From the NCBI GenBank assembly GCA_009728235.1, contig WNZI01000010.1, positions 1 to 64,000 on the forward strand: a stretch of DNA of 64,000 bases, in the 5' to 3' direction. The notes under the pieces are model-generated. The model saw only the letters and a program-made list of their open reading frames with translations, made no database searches and was not told where the DNA came from. A program made the position numbers and the translations under genes. Shown one piece after another: positions 8,876-16,916 of this stretch (positions within the stretch are counted from its first letter, which is position 1; the number at the start of each line of letters is the position of its first letter). This stretch comes from Vibrio cholerae (GTDB lineage Bacteria > Actinomycetota > Actinomycetes > Actinomycetales > Micrococcaceae).

Positions 8876-9555
8876 GTGCTTCTCCTCGCCCTCGACACCT
8901 CGGCCGCGGCCACGGTCGCTCTCCTGGACGACGCGTCGTCGTCGACCGGTTCGGCAGCCCCGACACGCGCTCCCACGCCGAGGTCCTCGCCCCTGCGGTA
9001 CAGGGGATCCTCGAGCGAGCAGGCGTGCATGGAGCCGACCTCGATGCGATCGTGACGGGGGTCGGACCCGGACCGTTCACGGGCCTGCGCGCAGGGATCG
9101 TCACCGCGCGGACCCTCGCCTTCGTCTGGGACGTTCCGCTGCACGGCGTGATGAGCCTCGACGCGCTCGCCGTCGACGGGGCGGCGAGCGGCAGCCTTGC
9201 ACCCGGCAGTACCTTCCTGGTCGGCACCGATGCCCGCCGCCGTGAGGTGTACTGGGCCTCGTACCGCATGCCGTCGGACGGTGGGGCACTTCCCGAGCTC
9301 GTCGACGGCCCGCACGTGGGTGCCGCAGCCACGCTGCCCAGGGGCCTGCCGCTCGTCGGTCGGGCAGCCGGCCTGTACCCGGACGACGTCGACGGCCTGC
9401 CGGCCTTCTCCGGCACTGATCCCGACGCCGCCTCCCTCGGTCGCGTCGCGCGACTGCGGCTCCTCGCCGGTGAGCACCTGCTGGACACCTCGCCGCTCTA
9501 CCTGCGCGAATCGGACGCCCAGGTGCCCGGGCCGCGCAAGCGGGCGACGGCGTGA
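8876..9555 (+). pseudogene. tsaB: tRNA t6A synthesis protein TsaB, frameshifted as sequenced
   Basis: Starts at GTG 8876 (MLLLALDTSAAATVALLDD, the ASKHA phosphate-1 motif), six bases after a TAGGCT -10 box. The frame breaks near 8930-8936 and the rest (RSHAEVLAPAVQGIL, VGPGPFTGLRAGI) continues in the preceding frame to the stop at 9555. One added base (for example a G in the GACGACG run) restores a normal 226-residue TsaB, the non-catalytic partner of TsaD. The protein is normally needed in bacteria that make t6A, so a sequencing deletion is more likely than true loss. It overlaps rimI by the GTGA motif. Confidence 0.85.
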
Positions 9556-10019
9556 GCTTCAATGTGCGGGACCTCGTCTTCGAGGACATCGAAACCATCA
9601 GCTGCCTCGAGAACGAGCTGTTCCCCACCGACGCCTGGCCGCTGGAGATGTTCTACAGCGAGTTCTTCCAGCCCGACACCCGGCGCTACATCATCGCCGA
9701 GGTCGACGGCGAAGCGGTCGGGTACGCGGGCGTCCTGGTGATCGACACGACGGCCGACATCCAGACCATCGGCGTACTTCCGCGCTTCGAGGGACAGGGT
9801 ATCGGGCGCGCCATGCTCACCGAACTGCTCGCCGAGGCCCGGAGGCGCGGCGCCGACAACGTGATGCTCGAGGTCCGGGCGGACAATCCCCGCGCCCAGC
9901 TGATGTACGCCCGTTTCGGTTTCGTGCGGATCCACACCAGGAAGAACTACTACCGTGACGGCGTCGACGCATGGGTCATGCGGCTCGTCCTGGCCGCTAC
10001 CGGAGAGGAGAAGCAGTGA
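9552..10019 (+). CDS. rimI: Ribosomal protein S18-alanine N-acetyltransferase RimI
   Basis: 155-residue GNAT that acetylates the N-terminal alanine of ribosomal protein S18 and perhaps other proteins. [20 protein letters not shown] is the RimI opening, [17 protein letters not shown] carries the acetyl-CoA loop, and [19 protein letters not shown] with Tyr-rich RKNYY follows. The GTG at 9552 overlaps the tsaB stop, and its own TGA overlaps the tsaD start. Confidence 0.92.
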   Translation: MSFNVRDLVFEDIETISCLENELFPTDAWPLEMFYSEFFQPDTRRYIIAEVDGEAVGYAGVLVIDTTADIQTIGVLPRFEGQGIGRAMLTELLAEARRRGADNVMLEVRADNPRAQLMYARFGFVRIHTRKNYYRDGVDAWVMRLVLAATGEEKQ

Positions 10020-11091
10020 CCGCTCCCGCACCGCTGGTCCTCGGGATCGAGTCGTCCTGTGACGAGACCGGGGTCGGCATAGTCCGTGGCACCCGGCTCC
10101 TGGCCAATACGGTGTCCTCCTCCATGGACGAGCACGTCCGCTTCGGAGGGGTCATCCCCGAGATCGCCTCGCGTGCGCATCTCGATGCGTTCCTTCCGAC
10201 GCTGAACACGGCCCTCGACGACGCCGGAGTGACCCTCGGGGAGCTCGATGCCATCGCCGTCACGGCCGGTCCCGGCCTGTCCGGCGCGCTCATGGTCGGT
10301 GTGTCGGCGGCGAAGGCGCTCGCCATCGCCACGGGGAAGCCGCTCTACGCCATCAACCACCTCGTGGCCCACGTGGGCGTCGGAATGCTCGGGGGCACCT
10401 TCGCGGAGGGGTTGCCGCCGAACCTCGGCGCGCTCCTGGTGTCCGGTGGGCATACGGAGATCCTGCGCGTGCGCGACATCGCGGGTGACGTCGAGCTGCT
10501 GGGATCCACGATCGATGACGCCGCGGGCGAGGCCTATGACAAGACGGCGCGCATCCTCGGCCTGGGCTATCCCGGCGGACCTGCGATCGACAGGCTGGCG
10601 CAGGAGGGGAATGCCCGAGCCATCCGTTTCCCCCGGGGGCTCTCCCAGCCGAAGTACATGGGCTCGGCGGCGGAACCCGGCCCGCACCGGTACGACTGGT
10701 CCTTCAGCGGCCTCAAGACGGCGGTCGCCCGGTCCGTCGAGCAGTACGAGCAGCCGGCCTGGAGGTGCCCGTGGCGGACATCGCGGCGTCGTTCCAGGAA
10801 GCCGTGGTGGACGTCATCACGTCCAAGGCCGTCCTCGCCTGCCGGGAGAACGGCATCACCGACCTGCTGCTGGGCGGCGGGGTCGCGGCCAATCGGCGGC
10901 TCCGGGAGGTGGCCGCCGAGCGGTGTGCAGCAGCGGGAATCACCCTGACCGTCCCGGTGCCCGCGCTCTGCACCGACAACGGCGCGATGGTCGCGGCGCT
11001 CGGCGCGCAGATCATCAGGAACGGGGGCAGCCCGAGCGGCGTCGCGTTCGGGACGGACCCCTCGCTGCCGGTGACGCGGGTGCAGCTCTAG
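10016..11091 (+). pseudogene. tsaD: tRNA t6A transferase TsaD, frameshifted as sequenced
   Basis: The catalytic subunit that transfers the threonylcarbamoyl group to tRNA. GTG 10016 (GGAGAGGAG upstream) begins [27 protein letters not shown] and INHLVAHVG supply the metal-binding histidines, and [12 protein letters not shown] and [12 protein letters not shown] follow. The frame fails near 10749-10752 after VEQYE. The downstream frame continues correctly with [31 protein letters not shown] and CTDNGAM to the stop at 11091. One added base (a G after TACGAG) gives 358 residues, the expected length. Read as an indel artefact unless resequencing confirms it. Confidence 0.87.
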
Positions 11092-11145
11092 AGCGCCGCT
11101 CGTGGGCGGCTGGCGGAGGGTTGCGCCCATTCCGGGCGGGACGAA

Positions 11146-11177
11146 GCGGGCCGGACCCCTTCCGGAGTCCGGCCCGC
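11146..11177. terminator. Bidirectional hairpin between tsaD and SRPBCC gene 2
   Basis: Arms GCGGGCCGGAC and GTCCGGCCCGC pair perfectly (11 bp) around a 10-base loop, between two convergent genes. There is no T-run, which is common for GC-rich actinobacterial terminators. Confidence 0.6.
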
Positions 11178-11202
11178 CGAGTATCAGGTGCGAGGGATGC
11201 TG

Positions 11203-12051
11203 CTAGAGAGTACCCCGCCTGCCCAGTGGGTCGCCGTCGGTCAGCGTGTCGTCCTGGAGACCCTGGCTGTCCGAAGGGACCCCGGTGCCCGGGACGCCGT
11301 CCACGGCGGGTACGGGATCGACGTCCACGATGTCGGCGTCGACGGTCTCGACGTCATCCAGCAGGTAGACCTCGTCCGCGACCGGTGCCGTCTCGGGTAC
11401 GGCCGGTACGGCGTCGATGACGGGGACGGCCTCCACCTCGACCTCTTCGTCGTTGCTCTTGCCCGCCGCTGCTACGGCTACTCCGGCAACAGCGGCTGCT
11501 GCCGCCACGCCGACTCCCGCAGCCAGCTTGCCGGAGACCCCGGCCTTGCCGCTGTCACCGCGCGACTGCTCGGCGTCCTCCACCGTGGGAGTGCCCGGCT
11601 GTCCGACGACCGCGCCCCGCCACGCGCCGGTGGCGTAGCTCTCGGATTCGACGAACTCCTTGAATCGCTGCAGGTCGGCCTTCGCCTGGTTCTCGACCAC
11701 GTTCAGCTTGTCCCCGACCTTCTCCACGAGGCCCTCGGGCTCGTACTCGAGGACGAGAGCGACGCGCGTGGTGCCGCCGAGGTCCTCGAAGGTGACCGAG
11801 CCCGCGTTGGTCGCGCCTTCCGTAGCGGCCCAGGAGACCTTGCGGTCCGGTACCTGCTCGAGAATCCTGGCCTCCCACTGCCGGCGGATACCGCCGATCT
11901 CGGCGACCCACTCGAGGCGATCGTCACTGAGCTGCGTGATCTGCTTGATGCCGCCCATGAAGTGAGGGAACTCCTCGAACTGCGTCCACTGGTTGTACAC
12001 GGTCGTCACTGGAAGATTCACTACTACGGTTTCTTCGACCTTCGTGCTCAT
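11203..12051 (-). CDS. SRPBCC-family protein 2 with hydrophobic segment and acidic tail
   Basis: 282 residues from ATG 12051 (GGGAGG upstream). Residues 1-150 are an SRPBCC domain close in sequence to gene 1 (MSTKVEE, WTQFEEFPHFMGGIKQ, GDKLNVVENQAKADL, FVESESYATGAWRG). A linker (GDSGKAGVSGKLAAG) leads to an Ala/Val-rich hydrophobic segment near residues 185-205. An acidic Val/Asp/Glu-rich tail of about 70 residues closes the protein. The architecture suggests a membrane-tethered lipid- or small-hydrophobe-binding protein; no ligand or partner is indicated. This intact copy is the reference for judging gene 1. Confidence 0.85.
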   Translation of the reverse strand: MSTKVEETVVVNLPVTTVYNQWTQFEEFPHFMGGIKQITQLSDDRLEWVAEIGGIRRQWEARILEQVPDRKVSWAATEGATNAGSVTFEDLGGTTRVALVLEYEPEGLVEKVGDKLNVVENQAKADLQRFKEFVESESYATGAWRGAVVGQPGTPTVEDAEQSRGDSGKAGVSGKLAAGVGVAAAAAVAGVAVAAAGKSNDEEVEVEAVPVIDAVPAVPETAPVADEVYLLDDVETVDADIVDVDPVPAVDGVPGTGVPSDSQGLQDDTLTDGDPLGRRGTL

Positions 12052-12082
12052 CATGCCTCCCTGGATGGTGTGGGATACGTCT

Positions 12083-12116
12083 GCTGATGACATCATCAGC
12101 ATGCTTAGCATATGAC
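12083..12116 (-). promoter_or_regulatory. Promoter region of SRPBCC gene 2 with an inverted repeat
   Basis: TATGCT on the minus strand (about 12113-12108) is a -10-like box followed by AAGCATGCTGATG. An inverted repeat with 8-base arms GCTGATGA and TCATCAGC (12083-12100, 2-base spacer) sits in the 5' region. The core shared with gene 1 is TATRCTAAGCA.GCTGATG. Confidence 0.5.
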
Positions 12117-12145
12117 GAACGCGGGTTCGTGGCCAGTGCGGGGCC

Positions 12146-12535
12146 TCAGGAGGGCACGTCGCCGACGCTTGCGTACTTCCGGCGCCAGTCCCGGCCCTCC
12201 TCGCCTCCGTACATCGTCCAGTACTCGCGGCCCGAGGTGATGACGCCGTCGGCGACGGTCCAGAACGAGACCACCCGGAAGATCCCCACGTCCTCCTGCG
12301 GTACCTGCACCTCGGACACCACGACCTCGCCCGCATCGTAGACGTTCAGGACGTCGATGCTCCATCCGTTCGGGTGCTGGGAGTTGACTGCCACCATGTT
12401 GTCCCTGCCGCGGATGATCTCGCGCGTCACGGGCCAGAAGACCTCCACGTCCGCCGCGAGCGTCATCCCGACCGCGTTCCAGTCCCTGCTCCACACCGAC
12501 GACCAGTACCGTCGGACGATCTCGGTAGATTCCAT
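12146..12535 (-). CDS. Nuclear transport factor 2 (SnoaL-like) family protein
   Basis: 129 residues of the cone-shaped NTF2-like fold: the N-terminal helix ESTEIVRRYWSSVWSRDW, then DVEVFWPVTREIIRGRDNM, and the strand FRVVSFWTVADGVITSGREYWT. Members are isomerases, hydrolases or ligand binders, so no reaction can be assigned. TAGCAT lies six bases before the ATG, inside the end of the upstream isomerase gene, so it has its own leaderless promoter despite tight packing. Confidence 0.75.
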   Translation of the reverse strand: MESTEIVRRYWSSVWSRDWNAVGMTLAADVEVFWPVTREIIRGRDNMVAVNSQHPNGWSIDVLNVYDAGEVVVSEVQVPQEDVGIFRVVSFWTVADGVITSGREYWTMYGGEEGRDWRRKYASVGDVPS

Positions 12536-12544
12536 AGGCCGATG

Positions 12545-13435
12545 CTACCGGCGTGCGCCGATCGCGACGTCGCGGAGGTGCGTGGCCACGTGGGCCTCGA
12601 AGCTCCGGCTGGTCCGGACGATCACCTCGAGGGGTGGGGTGTCCCAGATGGCCTGGTTGAAGATCTCCACCTCGACGTCGCCTGCATAGCCGGTGGCCTC
12701 CACGGCCGCGGTGAGGGCGGGGAAGTCGACGACGCCGTCGCCGGGGTAGTGGCGGGACAGCAGCACGTCCGCCGCCAGGGGGGTCTTCCAGTCGCAGACC
12801 TGGTAGCTCGCGATCCGCCCCTCCACGCCTGCCCGGCTCACCTGCTCGAACAGGTCCGGGTCCCACCAGACGTGGAACGAGTCGACGACGACGCCGACTG
12901 CTTCGGGTGAGAAGGGTGAGGCCAGATCGAGGGCCTGCTTGAGCGTCGAGATCACCGCGCGATCCGAGGCGTACATCGGATGGAGCGGCTCGAGGGCGAG
13001 CGTCACCCCGGCGGCCTCCGCCTCGGGGGCGAGTTCGGCGAGGGCGTCCTCCACCAGGGAGCGGGCCCGCCTGAGGTCCTTCGACCCCTGGGGGATCCCC
13101 CCGGCGACCAGGACGAGGACGGCGGCCGAACCGGGGGCGCCGGCAGCCGCGAGCTGGGCGGTCTCCTCGATGGCCCTCCGGTTGTCGTCCATGGCGGCGC
13201 GGCGCGGTGCACCTTCGGGGACGGTGAAGAATCCGCCGCGGCACAGGCTCGAGAAACGGAGGCCGGAACCCGCGAGGAGGCGCACGGCTTCGGGCAGCGA
13301 TGCCGTCTGCACGGAGTCCCGCCACAGCCCGATGCTGCTGATCCCGGCGTCGGAGGTGACCTGCAGGGCTTCGGCCAGTGAGGCGTACTTGATGGTGGCC
13401 TGGTTGATGGACAGGCGAGCGTTGGGGACCGTCAC
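12545..13435 (-). CDS. Sugar phosphate isomerase/epimerase family (xylose-isomerase-like TIM barrel)
   Basis: 296 residues from a GTG whose GTGA overlaps the stop of the DUF993 gene. NQATIKYASLAEALQVTSDAGI, GLWRDSV, LALEPLHPMYASDRAVIS (metal-ligand Glu), VVVDSFHVWWDP (Asp and His) and YQVCDWKTPL (Asp) are the AP-endonuclease-2/epimerase signature. Last gene of a Gfo/Idh-DUF993-isomerase operon, which points to conversion of an oxidised sugar or polyol. The exact substrate is unknown. Confidence 0.85.
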   Translation of the reverse strand: MTVPNARLSINQATIKYASLAEALQVTSDAGISSIGLWRDSVQTASLPEAVRLLAGSGLRFSSLCRGGFFTVPEGAPRRAAMDDNRRAIEETAQLAAAGAPGSAAVLVLVAGGIPQGSKDLRRARSLVEDALAELAPEAEAAGVTLALEPLHPMYASDRAVISTLKQALDLASPFSPEAVGVVVDSFHVWWDPDLFEQVSRAGVEGRIASYQVCDWKTPLAADVLLSRHYPGDGVVDFPALTAAVEATGYAGDVEVEIFNQAIWDTPPLEVIVRTSRSFEAHVATHLRDVAIGARR

Positions 13436-14586
13436 GCGGGAACTCCTCCCTGTCGCAGCAGTTCGTGCCATCGATCGCGGGCGAGCTCCGGCTGTTCCAG
13501 GGCACCGCACTCGTTGGCGAGCCGGACGATCTCGGAGAGGTGTGGGAGGCTGCGGGCCGCGTGGAGTCCGCCGACCATGGAGAAGCCGGCCTGATGACCG
13601 TTGAGCCAGGAGAGGAAGGCCACCCCGGTCTTGTAGTAGAACGTGGGAGCGGAGAAGATCTGGCGGGAGAGTGCCTCGGTCGGGCCGAGGATGCTTGCGT
13701 AGGCTTTCCGGTCGTCGGCATCGAGCGCCTGGATCGCTGCCGAGGCGTGCGGGCCCAGGGCGGCGAAGGCACCGAGCAGGGCGTCGGAGTGACCCGAGGA
13801 GTCGCCCCCGATGAGGGAGACGTAGTTGAAGTCGTCTCCCGTGAACATCCGCGCCGGGGTGTCGAGCTGCGCGCGGACGGCCCGTTCCGAGTCCGCGTCG
13901 AGCAGACTCATCTTGACCCCGGCGACCTTGTCGGGGGAGTTGGCGATGACCTTGAGCAGTGTCGAGGACGCGGTGTCCGTGTCCGCCGACCCGAAGTAGG
14001 TGCCGAGCTCGGGATCGAATGCGGCGCCCAGCCAGTGCAGGATGACGGGCGCCCCGGCCGAGGCCAGGACGTCCGAGTACACCCGCTCGTAGTCCCCGGC
14101 CGTCCGCGCCGCGCGGGCGAGGTGCCGGCTCGCCATGAGGACCACGGAGGCTCCGGCGTCCTCGGTGAAGTGCAACTGCTCCTTGTAGGCGTCGATGACC
14201 CTGTCCAGGGAGATGACTGCTTCCTCGACGTGGTCCGTGTTCACGCCGACCACGAGCGCACCCTTCGCGGCTCTAGCTTCGGCTGCGCTGCGGGAGATCA
14301 GCTCACGCGTGGCGGCGGCGTCGAGCCCCATGTTGCGCTGCGCGGTGTCCATCGCATCGGCGACCCCCAGACCCCACGACCAGAGGTGGTGCCGGAAGGC
14401 GAGGGTCGCGTCCCAGTCGAGGTCGGCCGGCGCGCCCGGGACGTTCTCCGCCGTCGCGCGGGGGACCACGTGCGCGGCGGCGTAGACGGTCCGAGTGGCC
14501 AGCGGCGCCGTCGGACGGGTGAAGGACGGCGCGGGGTTCAGGTCGACGGCGGACCTGTGTCCCGTCGGGTCGACGAGCGAGATCAT
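13432..14586 (-). CDS. DUF993 family, dihydrodipicolinate-synthase-like aldolase
   Basis: 384 residues. The domain resembles the DapA/NAL TIM-barrel group (LVVGVNTDHVEEAV, VVLMASRHLARAA, PVILHWLGAAFDPELGTYFG, KVAGVKMSLLDADSE with a central Lys), but with the distinctive DUF993 ends. The ATG overlaps the Gfo/Idh stop (ATGA), and its own stop overlaps the isomerase start. Known members sit in sugar-catabolism operons and are unassigned biochemically; an aldolase or hydrolase step on a keto-sugar acid is the best inference. Confidence 0.82.
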   Translation of the reverse strand: MISLVDPTGHRSAVDLNPAPSFTRPTAPLATRTVYAAAHVVPRATAENVPGAPADLDWDATLAFRHHLWSWGLGVADAMDTAQRNMGLDAAATRELISRSAAEARAAKGALVVGVNTDHVEEAVISLDRVIDAYKEQLHFTEDAGASVVLMASRHLARAARTAGDYERVYSDVLASAGAPVILHWLGAAFDPELGTYFGSADTDTASSTLLKVIANSPDKVAGVKMSLLDADSERAVRAQLDTPARMFTGDDFNYVSLIGGDSSGHSDALLGAFAALGPHASAAIQALDADDRKAYASILGPTEALSRQIFSAPTFYYKTGVAFLSWLNGHQAGFSMVGGLHAARSLPHLSEIVRLANECGALEQPELARDRWHELLRQGGVPA

Positions 14587-15770
14587 GCCGGCGTGGCCGC
14601 TTCCTCGAGGGACTGCGCCGTGGTGCGCACGTCCTCCAGCTCCAGCCGCCGTCCGGAGCGCGAACTCTCCAGGCCCTGCTCGGCGAGGTACATGCCGCGG
14701 GCACCGGCGAGGAAATCGTACGGGTGGGGAGCGTCCTCGAGGACATGGCGGAGGAAGTCCTCCCACTGGGTCTTGAATCCGTTCTCGAAGACCTCGTTGG
14801 TGGGCACGTCGATCCAGTCGGCGTCGTAGTCGTGGGTGTCCTCCAGATCCGGGTTCCACACGGGCTTCGGCGTGGCGTTCCGCGGTTGGATCTTGCAGCC
14901 GAACAGCCCGACGACGGCGGAACCGTGCGTGCCGTCCACCTGGAACTGGACCAGTTCGTCCCGGTCCACGCGGACCGTCCAGCTCGAGTTGAGCTGCGCG
15001 ATGATCCCGCCCTCCAGTTCGAAGACGGCGTAGGCGGCGTCATCGGCCGTAGCGCGGTAGGGCTGTCCGTGCTCGTCGGAACGCTCATCGATATGCGTGA
15101 CGGCGCGCGCGTACACCGACTCCACCTTGCCGAAGAGGTTCTCGAGGACATAGCTCCAGTGGGGGAACATGTCGACGACGATCCCGCCGCCGTCCTCGGC
15201 GCGGTAGTTCCAGCTCGGCCGCTGGGCGTCCTGCCAATTACCCTCGAACACCCAGTACCCGAACTCTCCGCGGACGGAGAGGATGCGGCCGAAGAAGCCC
15301 GAATCGATGAGCCGTTTGAGCTTCTGCATACCCGGCAGATACAGCTTGTCGTGAACCACGCCGTTCTTGATGCCGGCGGTTTCGGCCAGGTTCGCCAGTT
15401 CGAGGGCGTCCGCGGCGGTCTCCGCGGTGGGCTTCTCGGTGTAGATCGACTTGCCGGCGGCGATGGCCTTACGGATGGCCTCGGACCGGGCCTTGGTCAC
15501 GAGGAAGTCCGCGTAGATCTCCCACGTCGGGTCCGCGAGCACACTGTCGAGGTCGGTGGAGTAGTGCTCGATCCCGTGCCGCGCCGCGAGTTCGGCGAGT
15601 TTGGCCTCATTGCGTCCCACGAGGATCGGTTCCACCTGGACCCGGCTCCCGTCGGAGAGGAGGACGCCGCCCTGGTCGCGGATCGCGAGGATGGAACGGA
15701 CCAGATGCTGCCGGTATCCCATCCGCCCGGAGACGCCGTTCATGATGATCCCGATTGTCCTCGTCGACAT
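14583..15770 (-). CDS. Gfo/Idh/MocA-family oxidoreductase
   Basis: 395 residues. The N-terminal Rossmann part starts IGIIMNGVSGRMGYRQHL, and EKPTAETAADALELA has the EKP motif of this family. The C-terminal half is the alpha/beta substrate domain (GEFGYWVFEG, IVVDMFPHWSYVLENLFG). These enzymes oxidise a sugar or cyclitol hydroxyl with NAD(P). First gene of the operon; AAGGAG precedes the ATG, and a LacI-type operator with a consensus-like promoter lies just upstream (15803-15850). Confidence 0.88.
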   Translation of the reverse strand: MSTRTIGIIMNGVSGRMGYRQHLVRSILAIRDQGGVLLSDGSRVQVEPILVGRNEAKLAELAARHGIEHYSTDLDSVLADPTWEIYADFLVTKARSEAIRKAIAAGKSIYTEKPTAETAADALELANLAETAGIKNGVVHDKLYLPGMQKLKRLIDSGFFGRILSVRGEFGYWVFEGNWQDAQRPSWNYRAEDGGGIVVDMFPHWSYVLENLFGKVESVYARAVTHIDERSDEHGQPYRATADDAAYAVFELEGGIIAQLNSSWTVRVDRDELVQFQVDGTHGSAVVGLFGCKIQPRNATPKPVWNPDLEDTHDYDADWIDVPTNEVFENGFKTQWEDFLRHVLEDAPHPYDFLAGARGMYLAEQGLESSRSGRRLELEDVRTTAQSLEEAATPA

Positions 15771-15802
15771 TGATGCTCCTTGGTTCCGGCGGTGTCACTT
15801 CG

Positions 15803-15850
15803 TTGGAAAACGCTTACCCAGAGTGTAGGGGAAGAAGGAAGAGCGGGCAA
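15803..15850 (-). promoter_or_regulatory. Promoter with LacI-type operator for the Gfo/DUF993/isomerase operon
   Basis: Reading leftward: TTGCCC (15850-15845), 17 bases, TACACT (15827-15822), then GGGTAAGCGTTTTCCAA (15819-15803). The last is an imperfect dyad of the LacI/GalR kind (central CG), placed to block initiation. It matches the site at 19298 at 12 of 14 positions (GGTAAGCG.TTTC). Confidence 0.65.
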
Positions 15851-15864
15851 TGAGACGTGCCGGA

Positions 15865-16164
15865 TCAGTTGCCGTCGTCGGAGCGACGCGGAATCTCGCG
15901 TCGGGTGCACTGGTCCGGACGGACCCATGCTTCGCGTGCGAGGGAGAACTCGACCCACTGGGCGAGGACGGCCGAGGCCGTCCATGCCATGGCGAAACCG
16001 CGGACGGTCTGTCGGGAGCCGTTCGCGTACTCGAGGTCGATCCACAGTGGCGGAGCCGGCGGAACGGACTCCGTGATCCCCTCCGAGGGTGCCGGCAGCT
16101 GCAGGGGAGGGATGAACTGATGGGTGGTCGGCGGGAGTCCGTGCCAGCCGGCGGCCCTAGCCAT
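15865..16164 (-). CDS. Small conserved protein of unknown function, tandem copy B
   Basis: 99 residues from ATG 16164. It shares with copy A (16281-16580) the same length and order: an N-terminal WHG.PP, then PPLQL.AP, a strand W.DL.Y..GS, RGFAMAWT.SAVLAQW.E, and REAWV before a basic C-terminal end. No domain I recognise. Candidate start region: TACAGT six bases before an ATG at 16207 opens a 16-codon leader whose stop overlaps this gene's start. Lies last in a run led by a GAF-ANTAR regulator. Confidence 0.68.
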   Translation of the reverse strand: MARAAGWHGLPPTTHQFIPPLQLPAPSEGITESVPPAPPLWIDLEYANGSRQTVRGFAMAWTASAVLAQWVEFSLAREAWVRPDQCTRREIPRRSDDGN

Positions 16165-16280
16165 GGGCACGGACCCGAGTGGTGCCGGGCGGCCTCGTGT
16201 GGATCATGGCACCACTGTACGAGGGCGGCGGGACCGGACGCCGCGTCGAGGGGGCGCGGCACTCCTACGGGTCGGCTGGA

Positions 16281-16580
16281 TCAGGCGGTCCGCGAGCCCT
16301 GGTCCTCGAGGATCCGGCGTCGGCAGCGGCGCGCGGACACCCATGCCTCGCGGGCGCGGGAGTACTCGATCCATTGCGCCAGCACCGCGCTCTCCGTCCA
16401 CGCCATGGCGAAGCCCTTCATGGTACGCGTGGACCCGTCGGGGTAGTCGAGGTCCACCCACAGAGCGGGGGACCGGAGGGTTTCGGTGACGGGCTCGCTG
16501 GTGGGTGCGCCGAGCTGGAGTGGTGGGACATACCTGTCAGCGCTGGGTGGGATGCCGTGCCATCCCGGTCGTTCTGCCAT
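16281..16580 (-). CDS. Small conserved protein of unknown function, tandem copy A
   Basis: 99 residues, opening MAERPGWHGIPPSAD, with VDLDYPDGSTRTMKGFAMAWTESAVLAQW and a C-terminal Arg/Cys-rich end. Paralogous to copy B immediately downstream and the same length. TAGCCT lies six bases upstream of the ATG, so it probably has a leaderless promoter of its own inside the run. No known family recognised; the conserved Trp and aromatic-rich core suggests a small beta-rich fold. Confidence 0.7.
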   Translation of the reverse strand: MAERPGWHGIPPSADRYVPPLQLGAPTSEPVTETLRSPALWVDLDYPDGSTRTMKGFAMAWTESAVLAQWIEYSRAREAWVSARRCRRRILEDQGSRTA

Positions 16581-16589
16581 CCGACGAGG

Positions 16590-16916
16590 CTACGCCGCAG
16601 GTCCGACATCCGGGACGGATGCCTGGGCCGCAGGCTCGTCGGCTGCCGCCCGGCTCCGCGCCACCTCGTCGCTGAAGGGGGCCCGCCGTCGTGGTGGGAG
16701 CTCGTCGATCAACTCGTTCACGGCGAGAGCCAGCAGGTCGCACTCGACCGCAGGCATCGGCATGAGGCCGGCGAGGTAGGCCTCGACCTCGTACTCGTCG
16801 ACGTCGCCGCTCAACGAGAAGTAGTGCATCCACACCTCTCCCGCCGAGAAGCCCGACTCCTCGATCGCGCGCCTGATCAGTGCGCGCTGTTCATCCGCGA
16901 ACGGAAACGCGGTCAC
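16590..16916 (-). CDS. Hypothetical protein downstream of the GAF-ANTAR regulator
   Basis: 108 residues from a GTG that overlaps the regulator stop (GTGA). It is mostly helical and acidic (FADEQRALIRRAIEESGFSAGEVWMHYFSLSGDVDEYEVEAYLAG), with a Pro/Ala-rich tail. No family recognised. The tight overlap says it is translated together with the regulator. Confidence 0.7.
   Translation of the reverse strand: MTAFPFADEQRALIRRAIEESGFSAGEVWMHYFSLSGDVDEYEVEAYLAGLMPMPAVECDLLALAVNELIDELPPRRRAPFSDEVARSRAAADEPAAQASVPDVGPAA

Noticed and set aside
8876-11091. True loss of t6A synthesis through tsaB and tsaD decay
   Set aside because: Both breaks are repaired by one base and all motifs remain intact; a matching pattern in five other genes favours sequencing deletions.
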